Below, in pieces: positions 1 to 6,989 of a DNA stretch of 9,202 bases (positions within the stretch are counted from its first letter, which is position 1; each line of letters begins with the position of its first letter). Made by a program: the position numbers and the translations under genes. This DNA comes from Balneolaceae bacterium (lineage in GTDB: Bacteria > Bacteroidota > Rhodothermia > Balneolales > Balneolaceae): positions 1-9,202 of the forward strand of contig SLGL01000365.1 of assembly GCA_007123785.1 (NCBI GenBank). The letters are read 5' to 3'. Below the pieces are notes generated by a model. That model did no database searches. It was not told where the DNA came from and saw nothing but the letters and a program-made list of their open reading frames with translations.

Positions 1-2137
1 CTTCAGGGAGTTCAATTTGGTCGAGTGCATTTAATACAATGCCGGGAGTCAGCAGTTCGGGCAGAATCATTGGTTCGTCAAGATTTTCACTGTAAATCAC
101 ATAAAGCGGTACACCATTTCTTCCGAAGGATTCAAGTGCACGGGTAATTTCAGGATTCCGATTGGTCCAGTCGGCTTTAATCATTTCAAAACCCAATTCA
201 TCAAAACGGTCTTTTACCCGGTTTGAGCTAAATACCACACGTTCATTGGCCTTGCAGGTGATGCACCAGTCGGCTGTAAAATCGATAAATACATTTTTTC
301 CGTCAGCCAAATGCTGATCCAAAAGGTCGTTTGAAAAAGCCTGCCACTCCACGCCATGACTCAGGGAAATTCCATCCGCCGATTGTTCTGTGACAGCCTG
401 GGATGAAGCTGAGAAGAAATAACCTGCCACAATAAAAATAGCGACAAACGCCCGGCTCACAACTCTTGCGGTTGTTGAAATCTGGACAGCTTTCCATCGA
501 TAAAGAACCCAAATGCCGATCGAAAGCAGAAGCAAACCGATAAGCAGGCGGGTGAGTCCGTCAACCCCGGTCTGCTGGCCGAAAACCCATATCAGCCAGA
601 TAGCCGTTGCAAAAAGCGGAAAAGCCAGTGCCTGTTTGAAGGTTTCCATCCATTGACCTGGTTTTGGTAAAAATTTCATCAGTCCGGGAAAAGAGGAGAG
701 AAGGATGTAGGGAGCTGCCATACCGATTCCCAGTGTTGCAAAGATTATTAAAGCGGTGGTAGCAGGCAGGGTGATGGCCACTCCCAATGCTGTGCCCATA
801 AACGGAGCTGTGCAGGGTGTTGCAAGTACAGTTGCCAGAATTCCGCTGAAAAATGAGCCGCGAAGCCCTTCTCCGGTATTGGCTTTCCCGGCAACATTGA
901 TCAAAGATCCGCCAATTTCAAAAAGCCCCATCAGGCTCAGGCCAAGTCCAAACATTAGAAAAGCCATAAATGCAATAAATGCAGGAGTCTGTAACTGAAA
1001 TCCCCAGCCCAGTTCCTGTCCGCCTGCCCGTAAAAGAAGTAATAAACCGGCCAGAACAAGGAATGATAACAGCACACCCAGCCCGAAAACCCAACCGTGC
1101 ATTTTAACTCTTCGGCTGTCATGGCCAGCCATTTGAATGAAATTCATGACTTTAATCGATAAAATGGGGAATACACACGGCATCAGGTTGAGAATAAGGC
1201 CGCCCAGAAAAGCAAATCCAAGGATTAAGAGAAATTGGGAAGAGAAAACGGTGAGTGTGGAAAGTTCTTCTGTTAATTTGGCTTCTTCACCAACTGCTAC
1301 ATCCACCACAATCGATTGTATGTTGCCTGCTTCATCCCAGCCTGCGGAATTATATACCAGGCCCCAGAACCGTTCAATATCTCCGGTTTTATAGCCCGAC
1401 TTTTCAAGCTCCATGATGATGGAATTTCCTTCCACCCTGAAGGGCTGTTCGGCGCCGTTTTCAATCTCACCTTCCTTTTTGGCGAAGTATTTGATCTCAT
1501 CATACTCTGTTATGTCGAAAGCAGTGTTTGTGAGAGTGAGCGTAGCTGTTCTACCGTTGTAATCTGCGGTGGCTTCCCAGTAGTCTAGCTTTACAGGAAG
1601 GTTCTTTCTTGTTTCTGCAAATAGCGGGAGCCATTCTTCATTATATTCAACATCTTCATCGGTTACGGCGAGAGTTAGTTCAAGGTCTGCATATTCGGGT
1701 ATACAGACATCTTCACATATCAGCCAGTCTGCTTCAGCAAGCAAAGTGTATTCAGTACCGGGCTCCAGTCCGGCCGGAGCAGTAGCCTCCATCATGTAGA
1801 GAATATTATCGTAGTACCCGTAACTGGTCATTCCGCCCGCTACATCAAGCCAGAGGGGTGTAGGCCATTGAATTTCGCCGATGCTGAAATCATCTTCATG
1901 CATCCACTCGACCATCATCGGCATACCGGAATCACCGGGGTTACGATAATAAACGTACCAGTTTTCCCGGATATCCATTCGAATTCCAACCCAGAAAGTT
2001 TGGCCGGGCTGAATGGTTCTTTGTTCAGAAATCAGTTCCACTTCCGCATTATCGGTACGTACAGGATCTGCAAATAGCTGGATATATACAAAAGAGAAGA
2101 AGAGTAAGAATCCAGAAAAGCGGCCCAAATTTTTCAT
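1..2137 (-). CDS. dsbD: Thiol:disulfide interchange protein, DsbD family (3' end cut by window)
   Basis: The frame is open from the ATG at 2137 to the window edge (712 codons), so only the last residues are missing. Family role: DsbD carries electrons from cytoplasmic thioredoxin through the inner membrane to periplasmic thiol proteins, for disulfide isomerisation and cytochrome c maturation. Seen here: a signal peptide at residues 1-23 ending LFA; an N-terminal DsbD/DsbC-like beta domain (about 24-295) with WLICEDVCIP, giving C141 and C145; a multi-helix membrane domain (about 302-577) with the paired redox cysteines C321 in NLMPCVFPILS and C442 in ATPCTAPF; and a thioredoxin domain (from about 600) with FTADWCITCK, giving C625 and C628. 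All six family redox cysteines are therefore present. No Shine-Dalgarno sequence precedes the ATG. The gene diverges from the NEW3-ABC operon across a long gap. Family assignment is secure; the physiological partner is not visible. Confidence 0.95.
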   Translation of the reverse strand, partial: MKNLGRFSGFLLFFSFVYIQLFADPVRTDNAEVELISEQRTIQPGQTFWVGIRMDIRENWYVYYRNPGDSGMPMMVEWMHEDDFSIGEIQWPTPLWLDVAGGMTSYGYYDNILYMMEATAPAGLEPGTEYTLLAEADWLICEDVCIPEYADLELTLAVTDEDVEYNEEWLPLFAETRKNLPVKLDYWEATADYNGRTATLTLTNTAFDITEYDEIKYFAKKEGEIENGAEQPFRVEGNSIIMELEKSGYKTGDIERFWGLVYNSAGWDEAGNIQSIVVDVAVGEEAKLTEELSTLTVFSSQFLLILGFAFLGGLILNLMPCVFPILSIKVMNFIQMAGHDSRRVKMHGWVFGLGVLLSFLVLAGLLLLLRAGGQELGWGFQLQTPAFIAFMAFLMFGLGLSLMGLFEIGGSLINVAGKANTGEGLRGSFFSGILATVLATPCTAPFMGTALGVAITLPATTALIIFATLGIGMAAPYILLSSFPGLMKFLPKPGQWMETFKQALAFPLFATAIWLIWVFGQQTGVDGLTRLLIGLLLLSIGIWVLYRWKAVQISTTARVVSRAFVAIFIVAGYFFSASSQAVTEQSADGISLSHGVEWQAFSNDLLDQHLADGKNVFIDFTADWCITCKANERVVFSSNRVKDRFDELGFEMIKADWTNRNPEITRALESFGRNGVPLYVIYSENLDEPMILPELLTPGIVLNALDQIELPE

Positions 2138-2241
2138 GAATCAAATAGAGATTTCGTTAGCCTATAAAATCTACAACATTTAATATAGTGTTTGAAGTAT
2201 GTTAGAGCTTAATAAACACAAAATTTTACATAATTAGCAGA

Positions 2242-2276
2242 GATTATCGTTTTGCTTATAATCAGAGTTAAACTCT
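2242..2276. repeat. Two abutting inverted repeats upstream of dsbD
   Basis: GATTAT at 2242-2247 is complementary to ATAATC at 2258-2263 with a 10-base spacer. It is followed directly by the 13-base near-perfect palindrome AGAGTT-A-AACTCT at 2264-2276 and then a run of five T (2278-2282). They lie about 105-140 bases upstream of the dsbD start, a plausible place for a regulator site. The arms are short and AT-rich, so chance is not excluded. Confidence 0.3.
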
Positions 2277-2475
2277 CTTTTTGGACAGGTGAACATACAA
2301 GTTCGTAATGAGATTACCTCTTTGTACAGGATTTCTGCACGCATTTCTCATCATGAAGTATATCGTTTCAGGTTAAATAAATTGAACTCAGATGAGAAAA
2401 TGAATTCTCAAAATTTCTAAAAAAAACTGGTAAAAAATTTTTTTTAAAAAAATCTGTTGCATAATTTTCAATGAA

Positions 2476-2492
2476 TCAGGATAACTTCCTGA
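2476..2492. repeat. Perfect 6-bp inverted repeat
   Basis: TCAGGA (2476-2481) and TCCTGA (2487-2492) are perfect complements around the 5-base loop TAACT. The repeat sits exactly where the AT-rich tract ends and the higher-GC segment begins, and 20 bases before a stronger hairpin. No T run follows on the plus strand. Confidence 0.4.
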
Positions 2493-2512
2493 CGAGTGAC
2501 CACGGGAGTTCG

Positions 2513-2541
2513 GGGAAATCTCACGGTATTAGAGATTTTCC
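2513..2541 (+). other. 10-bp hairpin with 9-base loop, possible structured leader RNA or small RNA
   Basis: GGGAAATCTC (2513-2522) pairs with GAGATTTTCC (2532-2541) around the loop ACGGTATTA. It forms ten consecutive pairs, of which G2515-T2539 is a G-U wobble. On the opposite strand that pair would be an A-C mismatch, so RNA folding favours a plus-strand transcript, the direction of the NEW3-ABC operon. No T run follows, so it does not look like an intrinsic terminator. Its role is unknown. Confidence 0.4.
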
Positions 2542-2817
2542 ATAACAGTGGGCTTGGGTTGGATTCAATGTTTTTGCATAAACGGTAGCACTCTTTATGA
2601 GCCATTAGAAACATTGATCCATCTCCAGCGGGAGCCTTTCCTAACCACTGTTTTACCAGTTACCCATTGGCTGACTTCCGGTCTGATATAATACTTTCGA
2701 AAAAATGTGTCAACATTGCAGATTAGATGTTCTGTAAAACAGGCTATAAGTGATGACGCGTTGATTTGGCAGGCCTCTGTTAAATCGGGGCAGTGCCTGA
2801 TTTCGTCAAACAAAAAT

Positions 2818-2825
2818 TAAATTTG
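2818..2825 (+). promoter_or_regulatory. Candidate -7 box (TAAATTTG) before the NEW3 gene
   Basis: TAAATTTG matches the Bacteroidetes TAnnTTTG promoter box at every fixed position. Only a weak CTG (2797-2799) stands in the -33 area, 18 bases upstream. The box is 14 bases from the ATG at 2839, so the transcript would have a leader of only about 5-10 bases. This fits the absence of a Shine-Dalgarno sequence there. The call depends on the window belonging to that group. Confidence 0.3.
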
Positions 2826-2838
2826 TAAAGACTTAATT

Positions 2839-4032
2839 ATGAAGAAGGTGCATTCTGTAATAACCCGTTTTTTTGTATTATTCTTATTGATTGCAATCCC
2901 TTTTCACGGGAATTCAACTTCGATCGATGATGGTGTTATTTTATACACCCCTTATATAAGCCAGTCGGTCACACCGGGAGAAACAGTCAATTACAATATT
3001 GAAATTATCAACCGGTCGGACCAGATCGAAAATATCAGCCTGTCAGTACAAGGGATTCCCGCAAGCTGGGATCCGGGCATCACATCAGGTAATTCAACTA
3101 TCCAGCGAATTGCTCTGAAACCAGAGGCACTTGGATCGGAGAACTCAAGAACGGTCGGCCTTGAATTTACCATTCCTCTCGAGATTGACCAGGGTACATA
3201 CCGGTTTGAATTTCGTATTCAAACCCAAACCGGACAGCAATATACGCTTCCTTTACAGGTACGGGTGACAGAACAGGGAGTCTTCGAGACTGAATTGGAA
3301 GTTGCACAGGCAAATATGGAAGGATATGCAGATTCCGAGTTCAATTATACCACAACCCTGACCAACCGTACCGCTGCTACACAAAACTATGCACTTGCGG
3401 CAGATGCTCCCCCGGGCTGGAATGTAAGATTCAGGGTCAGAGGAAACTACGCAACCTCTGTTTCACTTGACCCCAATGATAGCGAGTCAATAAATGTAAC
3501 CGTACGCTCTCCTTCACGAGCTAAGGCAGATACCTATCAAATTGGAATCCGGGCAGTTTCCGGGAACACATTCGATGAGGCTACTTTGGAAACGGTCATT
3601 CAGGGACAGCACGATCTGGAACTGACAACCCCAACAGGAAGGCTAAGTGCGAGTATTACGGCCGGCCGGGAAACGACTATTCCGGTATTGGTGAGAAATA
3701 CCGGCACCGTTCCCCTGCAAAATATTTCACTTAGTTCATCCCCTCCGGCAGAGTGGAGTGTGGACTTTGATCTCGGAAATGGTGAAGATCAGATTTATGA
3801 ACTGGAACCGGGAGAATCGAGAACGGTTGATGCCACAATCAGAGCCAGCAGCCAGGCCATTGCCGGCGATTACAGGCTGGGAATGAATGCCAGTACATCC
3901 GATGCATCCTCAAGTGCCACATTTCGGGTTACCGTAAACCGTTCGGTAGCAGGAGGTACTGTAGGAATTCTCTTTATTCTTCTGGTTGCGGGAGGAATTT
4001 CTTTCATGATCAAAAAGTACGGAAGAAGGTAG
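2839..4032 (+). CDS. Secreted, membrane-anchored protein with three NEW3-type repeats
   Basis: A 397-residue protein, first gene of a three-gene operon with an ABC ATPase and permease. It has a signal sequence (hydrophobic 11-21), three beta-sandwich repeats of the NEW3/COG1470 type, and one membrane helix (about 371-390) followed by a basic tail KKYGRR, so most of it should lie outside the membrane. Each repeat ends its first half with an aromatic motif, GIPASWDPGI (72-81), APPGWNVRF (190-198) and PPAEWSVDF (302-310). Each also has a closing strand motif, DQGTYRFEF (117-125), KADTYQIGI (229-237) and AGDYRLGM (342-349). The region between signal and membrane helix has no cysteine and only two lysines (K94, K229). 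Related domains act as binding or spacer modules in surface and transport-linked proteins. Here the protein probably serves as the extracytoplasmic partner of the exporter, which is an inference. There is no Shine-Dalgarno site; ATG 2839 is the only start that includes the signal peptide. Confidence 0.85.
   Translation: MKKVHSVITRFFVLFLLIAIPFHGNSTSIDDGVILYTPYISQSVTPGETVNYNIEIINRSDQIENISLSVQGIPASWDPGITSGNSTIQRIALKPEALGSENSRTVGLEFTIPLEIDQGTYRFEFRIQTQTGQQYTLPLQVRVTEQGVFETELEVAQANMEGYADSEFNYTTTLTNRTAATQNYALAADAPPGWNVRFRVRGNYATSVSLDPNDSESINVTVRSPSRAKADTYQIGIRAVSGNTFDEATLETVIQGQHDLELTTPTGRLSASITAGRETTIPVLVRNTGTVPLQNISLSSSPPAEWSVDFDLGNGEDQIYELEPGESRTVDATIRASSQAIAGDYRLGMNASTSDASSSATFRVTVNRSVAGGTVGILFILLVAGGISFMIKKYGRR
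4022..4029 (+). promoter_or_regulatory. Weak ribosome binding site for the ABC ATPase gene
   Basis: GAAGAAGG, inside the last codons of the NEW3 gene, lies 13 bases before the ATG at 4043. The spacing is long for a Shine-Dalgarno site, so translational coupling to the upstream gene, whose stop is 10 bases before the start, may matter more. Confidence 0.35.
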
Positions 4033-4042
4033 TTCCATTGCG

Positions 4043-4978
4043 ATGATTGAAATCAAAGATTTGGTTAAGGATTACGACAGTACCAGGGCTGTGGATCACC
4101 TGAACCTTACGATTGGAAAGGGAGAGATCTTCGGGCTGCTGGGGCCAAACGGGGCCGGGAAAACCACTATTATTCTCACCTTGCTGGGACTGTCTGAGCC
4201 CACATCGGGTTCGGTTACGGTAAATGGATGGAATGCAACATCGGAGCCTATCAGAGTGAAAAAAATCACTGGTTACCTGCCGGATGATGTCGGTTTTTCA
4301 GAAAACAGTATTGGCCTGCAAAGCCTGGTCTATACGGCAATGCTGAATGGAATCCCGAGAGAAAAGGCAATAGAATCGGCCCGGGAGCTGCTGGAGATTG
4401 TGGGGCTGCAAGATGCTGCCGATCAAAAAACAAAAACATATTCAAAAGGAATGACCCAGCGGCTGGGATTGGCCGATGTGTTGATCAAAGAACCCCAAAT
4501 TATGATCCTTGATGAGCCGACCATCGGTATTGATCCGAGAGGAATTCACGATTTCCTGGACCTAATCAGGAAATTGAGCAAGGAAAAAGGCATGACCGTG
4601 CTTCTGAGTTCTCACCTGCTTCACCAGGTTCAAAAAATATGTGATCGTGTGGGCATTCTGGTGAGCGGAAAATTGCTGGCAGAAGGAAATGTTCATGACC
4701 TGGCAGATAAACTTTTTGGAGCCAGGGAAACCTCTTTTACTGTCGTAGCCGATCCCGTTACTGATGAACTTATTCATAAGTTACAAGAATTACCATCTGT
4801 AACAGATGTTAAAAAGAACGGGACCGGATTTATCGTAACGGGAAGCAAAGTAGCAGCTCCGCATATTTCTCAAACAGTTGTTCAGAGCGGAGCTAAGCTG
4901 TATCGCATCTCCGGAAAGGAGTATGGTCTGGACGACATCTATCAACACTATTTTGAAGGAGGAGTAAATCATGTCTGA
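4043..4978 (+). CDS. ABC-2-type exporter ATP-binding protein
   Basis: A 311-residue ATPase with the full nucleotide-binding fold: A-loop tyrosine Y11, Walker A GPNGAGKT (34-41), signature YSKGMTQRLGLA (133-144), Walker B IMILDEP (153-159) with catalytic E158, D-loop GIDP (162-165) and switch H191 in LLSSHLL. The signature reads SKGM in place of SGGQ, and the Q-loop position falls in GYLPDDVGF with no glutamine. Both are common in the NosF/multidrug ABC-2 branch. Residues about 220-311 form the extra C-terminal domain often found in these ATPases. The protein would sit at the cytoplasmic face and power the permease encoded next, with which it overlaps by 8 bases (4971-4978). The upstream NEW3 gene ends 10 bases before its ATG. 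The ABC-2 family call is firm; the substrate cannot be read from the sequence. Confidence 0.93.
   Translation: MIEIKDLVKDYDSTRAVDHLNLTIGKGEIFGLLGPNGAGKTTIILTLLGLSEPTSGSVTVNGWNATSEPIRVKKITGYLPDDVGFSENSIGLQSLVYTAMLNGIPREKAIESARELLEIVGLQDAADQKTKTYSKGMTQRLGLADVLIKEPQIMILDEPTIGIDPRGIHDFLDLIRKLSKEKGMTVLLSSHLLHQVQKICDRVGILVSGKLLAEGNVHDLADKLFGARETSFTVVADPVTDELIHKLQELPSVTDVKKNGTGFIVTGSKVAAPHISQTVVQSGAKLYRISGKEYGLDDIYQHYFEGGVNHV
4956..4964 (+). promoter_or_regulatory. Strong Shine-Dalgarno site for the permease gene
   Basis: AAGGAGGAG contains the full AGGAGG core at 4957-4962, eight bases before the ATG at 4971. It lies inside the ATPase coding region and fixes the permease start, giving the 8-base gene overlap. 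It is the only clear Shine-Dalgarno sequence in the window, suggesting the permease is translated independently as well as by coupling. Confidence 0.75.
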
Positions 4979-5903
4979 TAAACCTGCCCCTTTTCGTGTC
5001 ATGGTGGAAAAAGAGATCGCCGATCATGTGAGGAGCTGGCGGTTTATGATTCTTGTTGGATTAATTCTGCTGACCACCTCGGGATCTATCTACACGATTC
5101 TTTCGGTGATCCGCGAAAACCCGGCTGAGCTCAGTGCCGAAAGTACCTATCTCTTTTTAAGCCTGTTCACATCGTCCATAAACAATCTGCCCCCGTTCAT
5201 CACGCTGATCGGCTTTTTAGGGCCGTTGGTTGGTATTGCTCTTGGATTTGATGCTGTAAACTCCGAGAGAAACAATGGAACCATCAGCCGGATACTTTCT
5301 CAGCCTATTCCGAGAGATTATTTTATCAACAGTAAATTTTCGGGTGCCCTTATTGTGGTTTTTACCCTGGTCTTTTCACTTGGATTTCTTGTGCTTGGAC
5401 TTGGCATCCTCTATATCGGTATATTGCCTGAATTTGAAGAGTTTGTCCGGATTTTGATGTTCTTATTATTTACATGCATCTACATTGCATTTTGGTTGAA
5501 TCTCGGAATTACCTTTTCGATTATATTCCGGCAGGCTTCTACTTCGGCACTGTCGGTACTGGGAATATGGTTATTTTTTACTGTGTTTTATGGTATGATC
5601 GTACGTATTGGTACACAGGCGTTTATTCCCAATGAGGCTGTTGCAAACTCTCTCACGCTGATGCTTTCCAGGGTTTCACCGGATTATCTGTTTAATGAAT
5701 TGACCACCGTTTTGCTGACTCCTTCCATCCGAAGTCTGGGAGCACTGAGTTTTGAGCAGGTATCGGAGACACTTCCATCAACCCTGCCGCTGGGTCAGAG
5801 TATGCTTCTGGTCTGGCCGGATATCACAGCACTTATTGCCGGAACGCTTATCTGTTTCGGTATTTCCTATGCATTATTTATGAGACAGGAGATCCGGGCT
5901 TGA
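4971..5903 (+). CDS. ABC-2/NosY-type transporter permease
   Basis: A 310-residue inner-membrane protein with about six hydrophobic segments: roughly 24-44, 76-96, 123-150, 160-183, 190-216 and 283-304. Between the second and third is the hallmark of this permease family, GFDAVNSERNNGTISRILSQ followed by PIPRDYF (residues 92-118), which forms the cytoplasmic coupling region facing the ATPase. A short charged tail RQEIRA ends the protein. An extracytoplasmic loop of about 65 residues (217-282) before the last segment could be where the NEW3 protein docks, which is an inference. The gene overlaps the ATPase gene by 8 bases and has its own strong ribosome site. It is probably the last gene of the operon, since the next gene is on the opposite strand. 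Like NosY relatives it probably works as a homodimer with two ATPases; the cargo is unknown. Confidence 0.9.
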   Translation: MSDKPAPFRVMVEKEIADHVRSWRFMILVGLILLTTSGSIYTILSVIRENPAELSAESTYLFLSLFTSSINNLPPFITLIGFLGPLVGIALGFDAVNSERNNGTISRILSQPIPRDYFINSKFSGALIVVFTLVFSLGFLVLGLGILYIGILPEFEEFVRILMFLLFTCIYIAFWLNLGITFSIIFRQASTSALSVLGIWLFFTVFYGMIVRIGTQAFIPNEAVANSLTLMLSRVSPDYLFNELTTVLLTPSIRSLGALSFEQVSETLPSTLPLGQSMLLVWPDITALIAGTLICFGISYALFMRQEIRA

Positions 5904-6125
5904 GTACGTTTCTGTTGCCATTTTTCGCCAGCCGGCGGATGCTGAGAAAATAATCTCTCGGTGAGAAACCTGATTTAGTGTATTGTCAACGACCAACTGA
6001 CGGTAAATCCCGTAATGTTTTTTCTTCAAAAAGGCTGCATAATTCCATTATTACTGTAATTGGTGACAAGAAAATCCCAACGCTTCGGGACGGGTTTCTT
6101 GCGAAACTTCATTTTTGACATAACA
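5904..6125. other. Convergent intergenic gap
   Basis: This 222-base gap separates the 3' ends of the permease gene and the YihY-family gene. I see no gene in it. It holds two weak terminator-like elements. ACGG-TAAATC-CCGT (6000-6013) is followed by six T (6018-6023) for plus-strand transcripts. The second is the hairpin at 6067-6101, listed separately. Confidence 0.6.
6067..6101. terminator. Possible bidirectional terminator hairpin between convergent genes
   Basis: CAAGAAA (6067-6073) pairs perfectly with TTTCTTG (6095-6101), and CCC (6076-6078) can pair inside with GGG (6092-6094) after a two-base bulge. An alternative inner stem is TCCC (6075-6078) with GGGA (6087-6090). On the plus strand a run of five T comes only after a 10-base gap (6112-6116), so the shape is not a textbook intrinsic terminator. 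Its position between two converging 3' ends supports the call. Confidence 0.35.
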
Positions 6126-6989
6126 TTAGGATGAATTGCGTCTTTCGATTACAACATTCATTTTAGCACTATAGAGCAGTACAGCAGAAGAGATATAGAA
6201 ATAAATTAACAGAAAAATGATGGCACCCAGGCTGCCGTACAGAATACTCAAGTCAACAAAAGTTCTCATATAAAAGTCGAACCCGATCGACAATGCGATC
6301 CATACCAGGACTGAGAGTACTGAACCTGGAATGATATCTTTAAATTTCTGCTTTTTATTTGGTGCAGTAAAGTAAATGAATGCCACAGTTATCATTAAGA
6401 GAATGGCTGCAATCGGCCAGCGCAGCCACTTCCAGAGAACTATGAAAATATTGTCCAGATTAACCAGCCCCGTAATCCACTCTAAAACCTGCGAGCCGAC
6501 AATCATAAATAATAAAGCCAGGATTAACATCAGGGCAATTGCAATAGTGTATATTATCGAGAGAGGGAACCGAGTCCAGAAAGGTCGGGATTCGTCTACT
6601 TTGTGAACGATATTTAGTGCATGGGTAACGGAACGAAATGCACTTGAGGCCAGCCAAAGGGCAATCAGCAGGACAATCGATATAAGTCCGCCCGCTGACT
6701 TCTCAATCTCATCGACAACCTGCTCTACTATTTGTGCAGCATCACCCGGGATCACTGTATCAGCATGCTCATTGATAATCTGATAAAGCCACTCAAGGTC
6801 AAAAAATCCCAGAATAGTGATCATAACGATGATAAAGGGAACAACCGCAAAAAGCATCTGGAAAGCAACAGCTGAAGCGTATGTATCCATATCACTGCTG
6901 AAAAAACTTCGGAAGGTTTCTTTGTGTAAATCTATACTTCCAATGTGTAGCAGGCCCTTTAGACGCATCTTATTTTTATTCTTGTTCAC
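6126..6989 (-). CDS. YihY/BrkB-family inner-membrane protein
   Basis: A 287-residue protein with about six membrane helices (roughly 38-62, 98-118, 142-165, 181-206, 220-240 and 250-277) and short charged ends. Family features include AVAFQMLFAVVPF (40-52) in the first helix, LWLASSAFRSVTHALNIVHK (111-130) with the following R135 and W138, and YGSLGAIIFLLIYFYISSA (251-269) near the end. The family (also called UPF0761, once thought to be RNase BN) is widespread. Its biochemical role is unsettled, and a virulence or serum-resistance link is known only for Bordetella BrkB. The longest reading starts at GTG 6989, with an in-frame TAA 18 bases upstream. ATG 6968 (residue 8) is an equally good start and would place the inverted repeats at 6986-7022 wholly in the leader. 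Neither has a clear ribosome site. The gene lies 232 bases downstream of the E1 gene on the same strand, so it probably has its own promoter. Confidence 0.9.
   Translation of the reverse strand: MNKNKNKMRLKGLLHIGSIDLHKETFRSFFSSDMDTYASAVAFQMLFAVVPFIIVMITILGFFDLEWLYQIINEHADTVIPGDAAQIVEQVVDEIEKSAGGLISIVLLIALWLASSAFRSVTHALNIVHKVDESRPFWTRFPLSIIYTIAIALMLILALLFMIVGSQVLEWITGLVNLDNIFIVLWKWLRWPIAAILLMITVAFIYFTAPNKKQKFKDIIPGSVLSVLVWIALSIGFDFYMRTFVDLSILYGSLGAIIFLLIYFYISSAVLLYSAKMNVVIERRNSS

Larger units (their letters stand above)
2138..2838. other. Long divergent intergenic region with inverted repeats, no convincing gene
   Basis: About 700 bases separate dsbD from the divergent NEW3-ABC operon, so promoters for both should lie here. 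The dsbD-proximal half is very AT-rich: 2401-2470 has 12 G/C in 70 bases, including an A6-T8-A7 run at 2432-2452. From about 2475 the composition jumps to about 47% GC. Inverted repeats seen are GATTAT/ATAATC (2242-2247, 2258-2263), AGAGTT-A-AACTCT (2264-2276), TGAGAA/TTCTCA (2393-2398, 2405-2410), TCAGGA/TCCTGA (2476-2492), a 10-bp stem at 2513-2541, and CAGGC/GCCTG (2770-2774, 2795-2799). A minus-strand open frame at 2595-2813 begins only at TTG and resembles nothing I know. The right half could be a structured leader, a small RNA or eroded coding or mobile DNA; I cannot decide. Confidence 0.6.

Noticed and set aside
2166..2173. TAGATTTT on the minus strand as a -7 box for dsbD
   Set aside because: One mismatch to TAnnTTTG and no TTG at the -33 distance.
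2457..2485. Sigma-70-like promoter TTGCAT-N17-GATAAC on the plus strand
   Set aside because: Only about half the positions match each hexamer, and the AT-rich surroundings make such matches likely by chance.
2471..2553. Minus-strand peptide RFPRTPVVTRQEV, faintly like the tyrosine-recombinase stretch LPVVLTREEV
   Set aside because: The match is a few residues, a stop follows within five residues, and the flanking residues do not fit an integrase. It remains possible as a decayed fragment but is too thin to call.
2595..2813. Minus-strand open frame of 72 codons in the dsbD/NEW3 gap
   Set aside because: It begins with TTG, has no ribosome site, no recognisable motif and an unusual composition (several Cys and Trp), and overlaps the likely promoter of the NEW3 operon.
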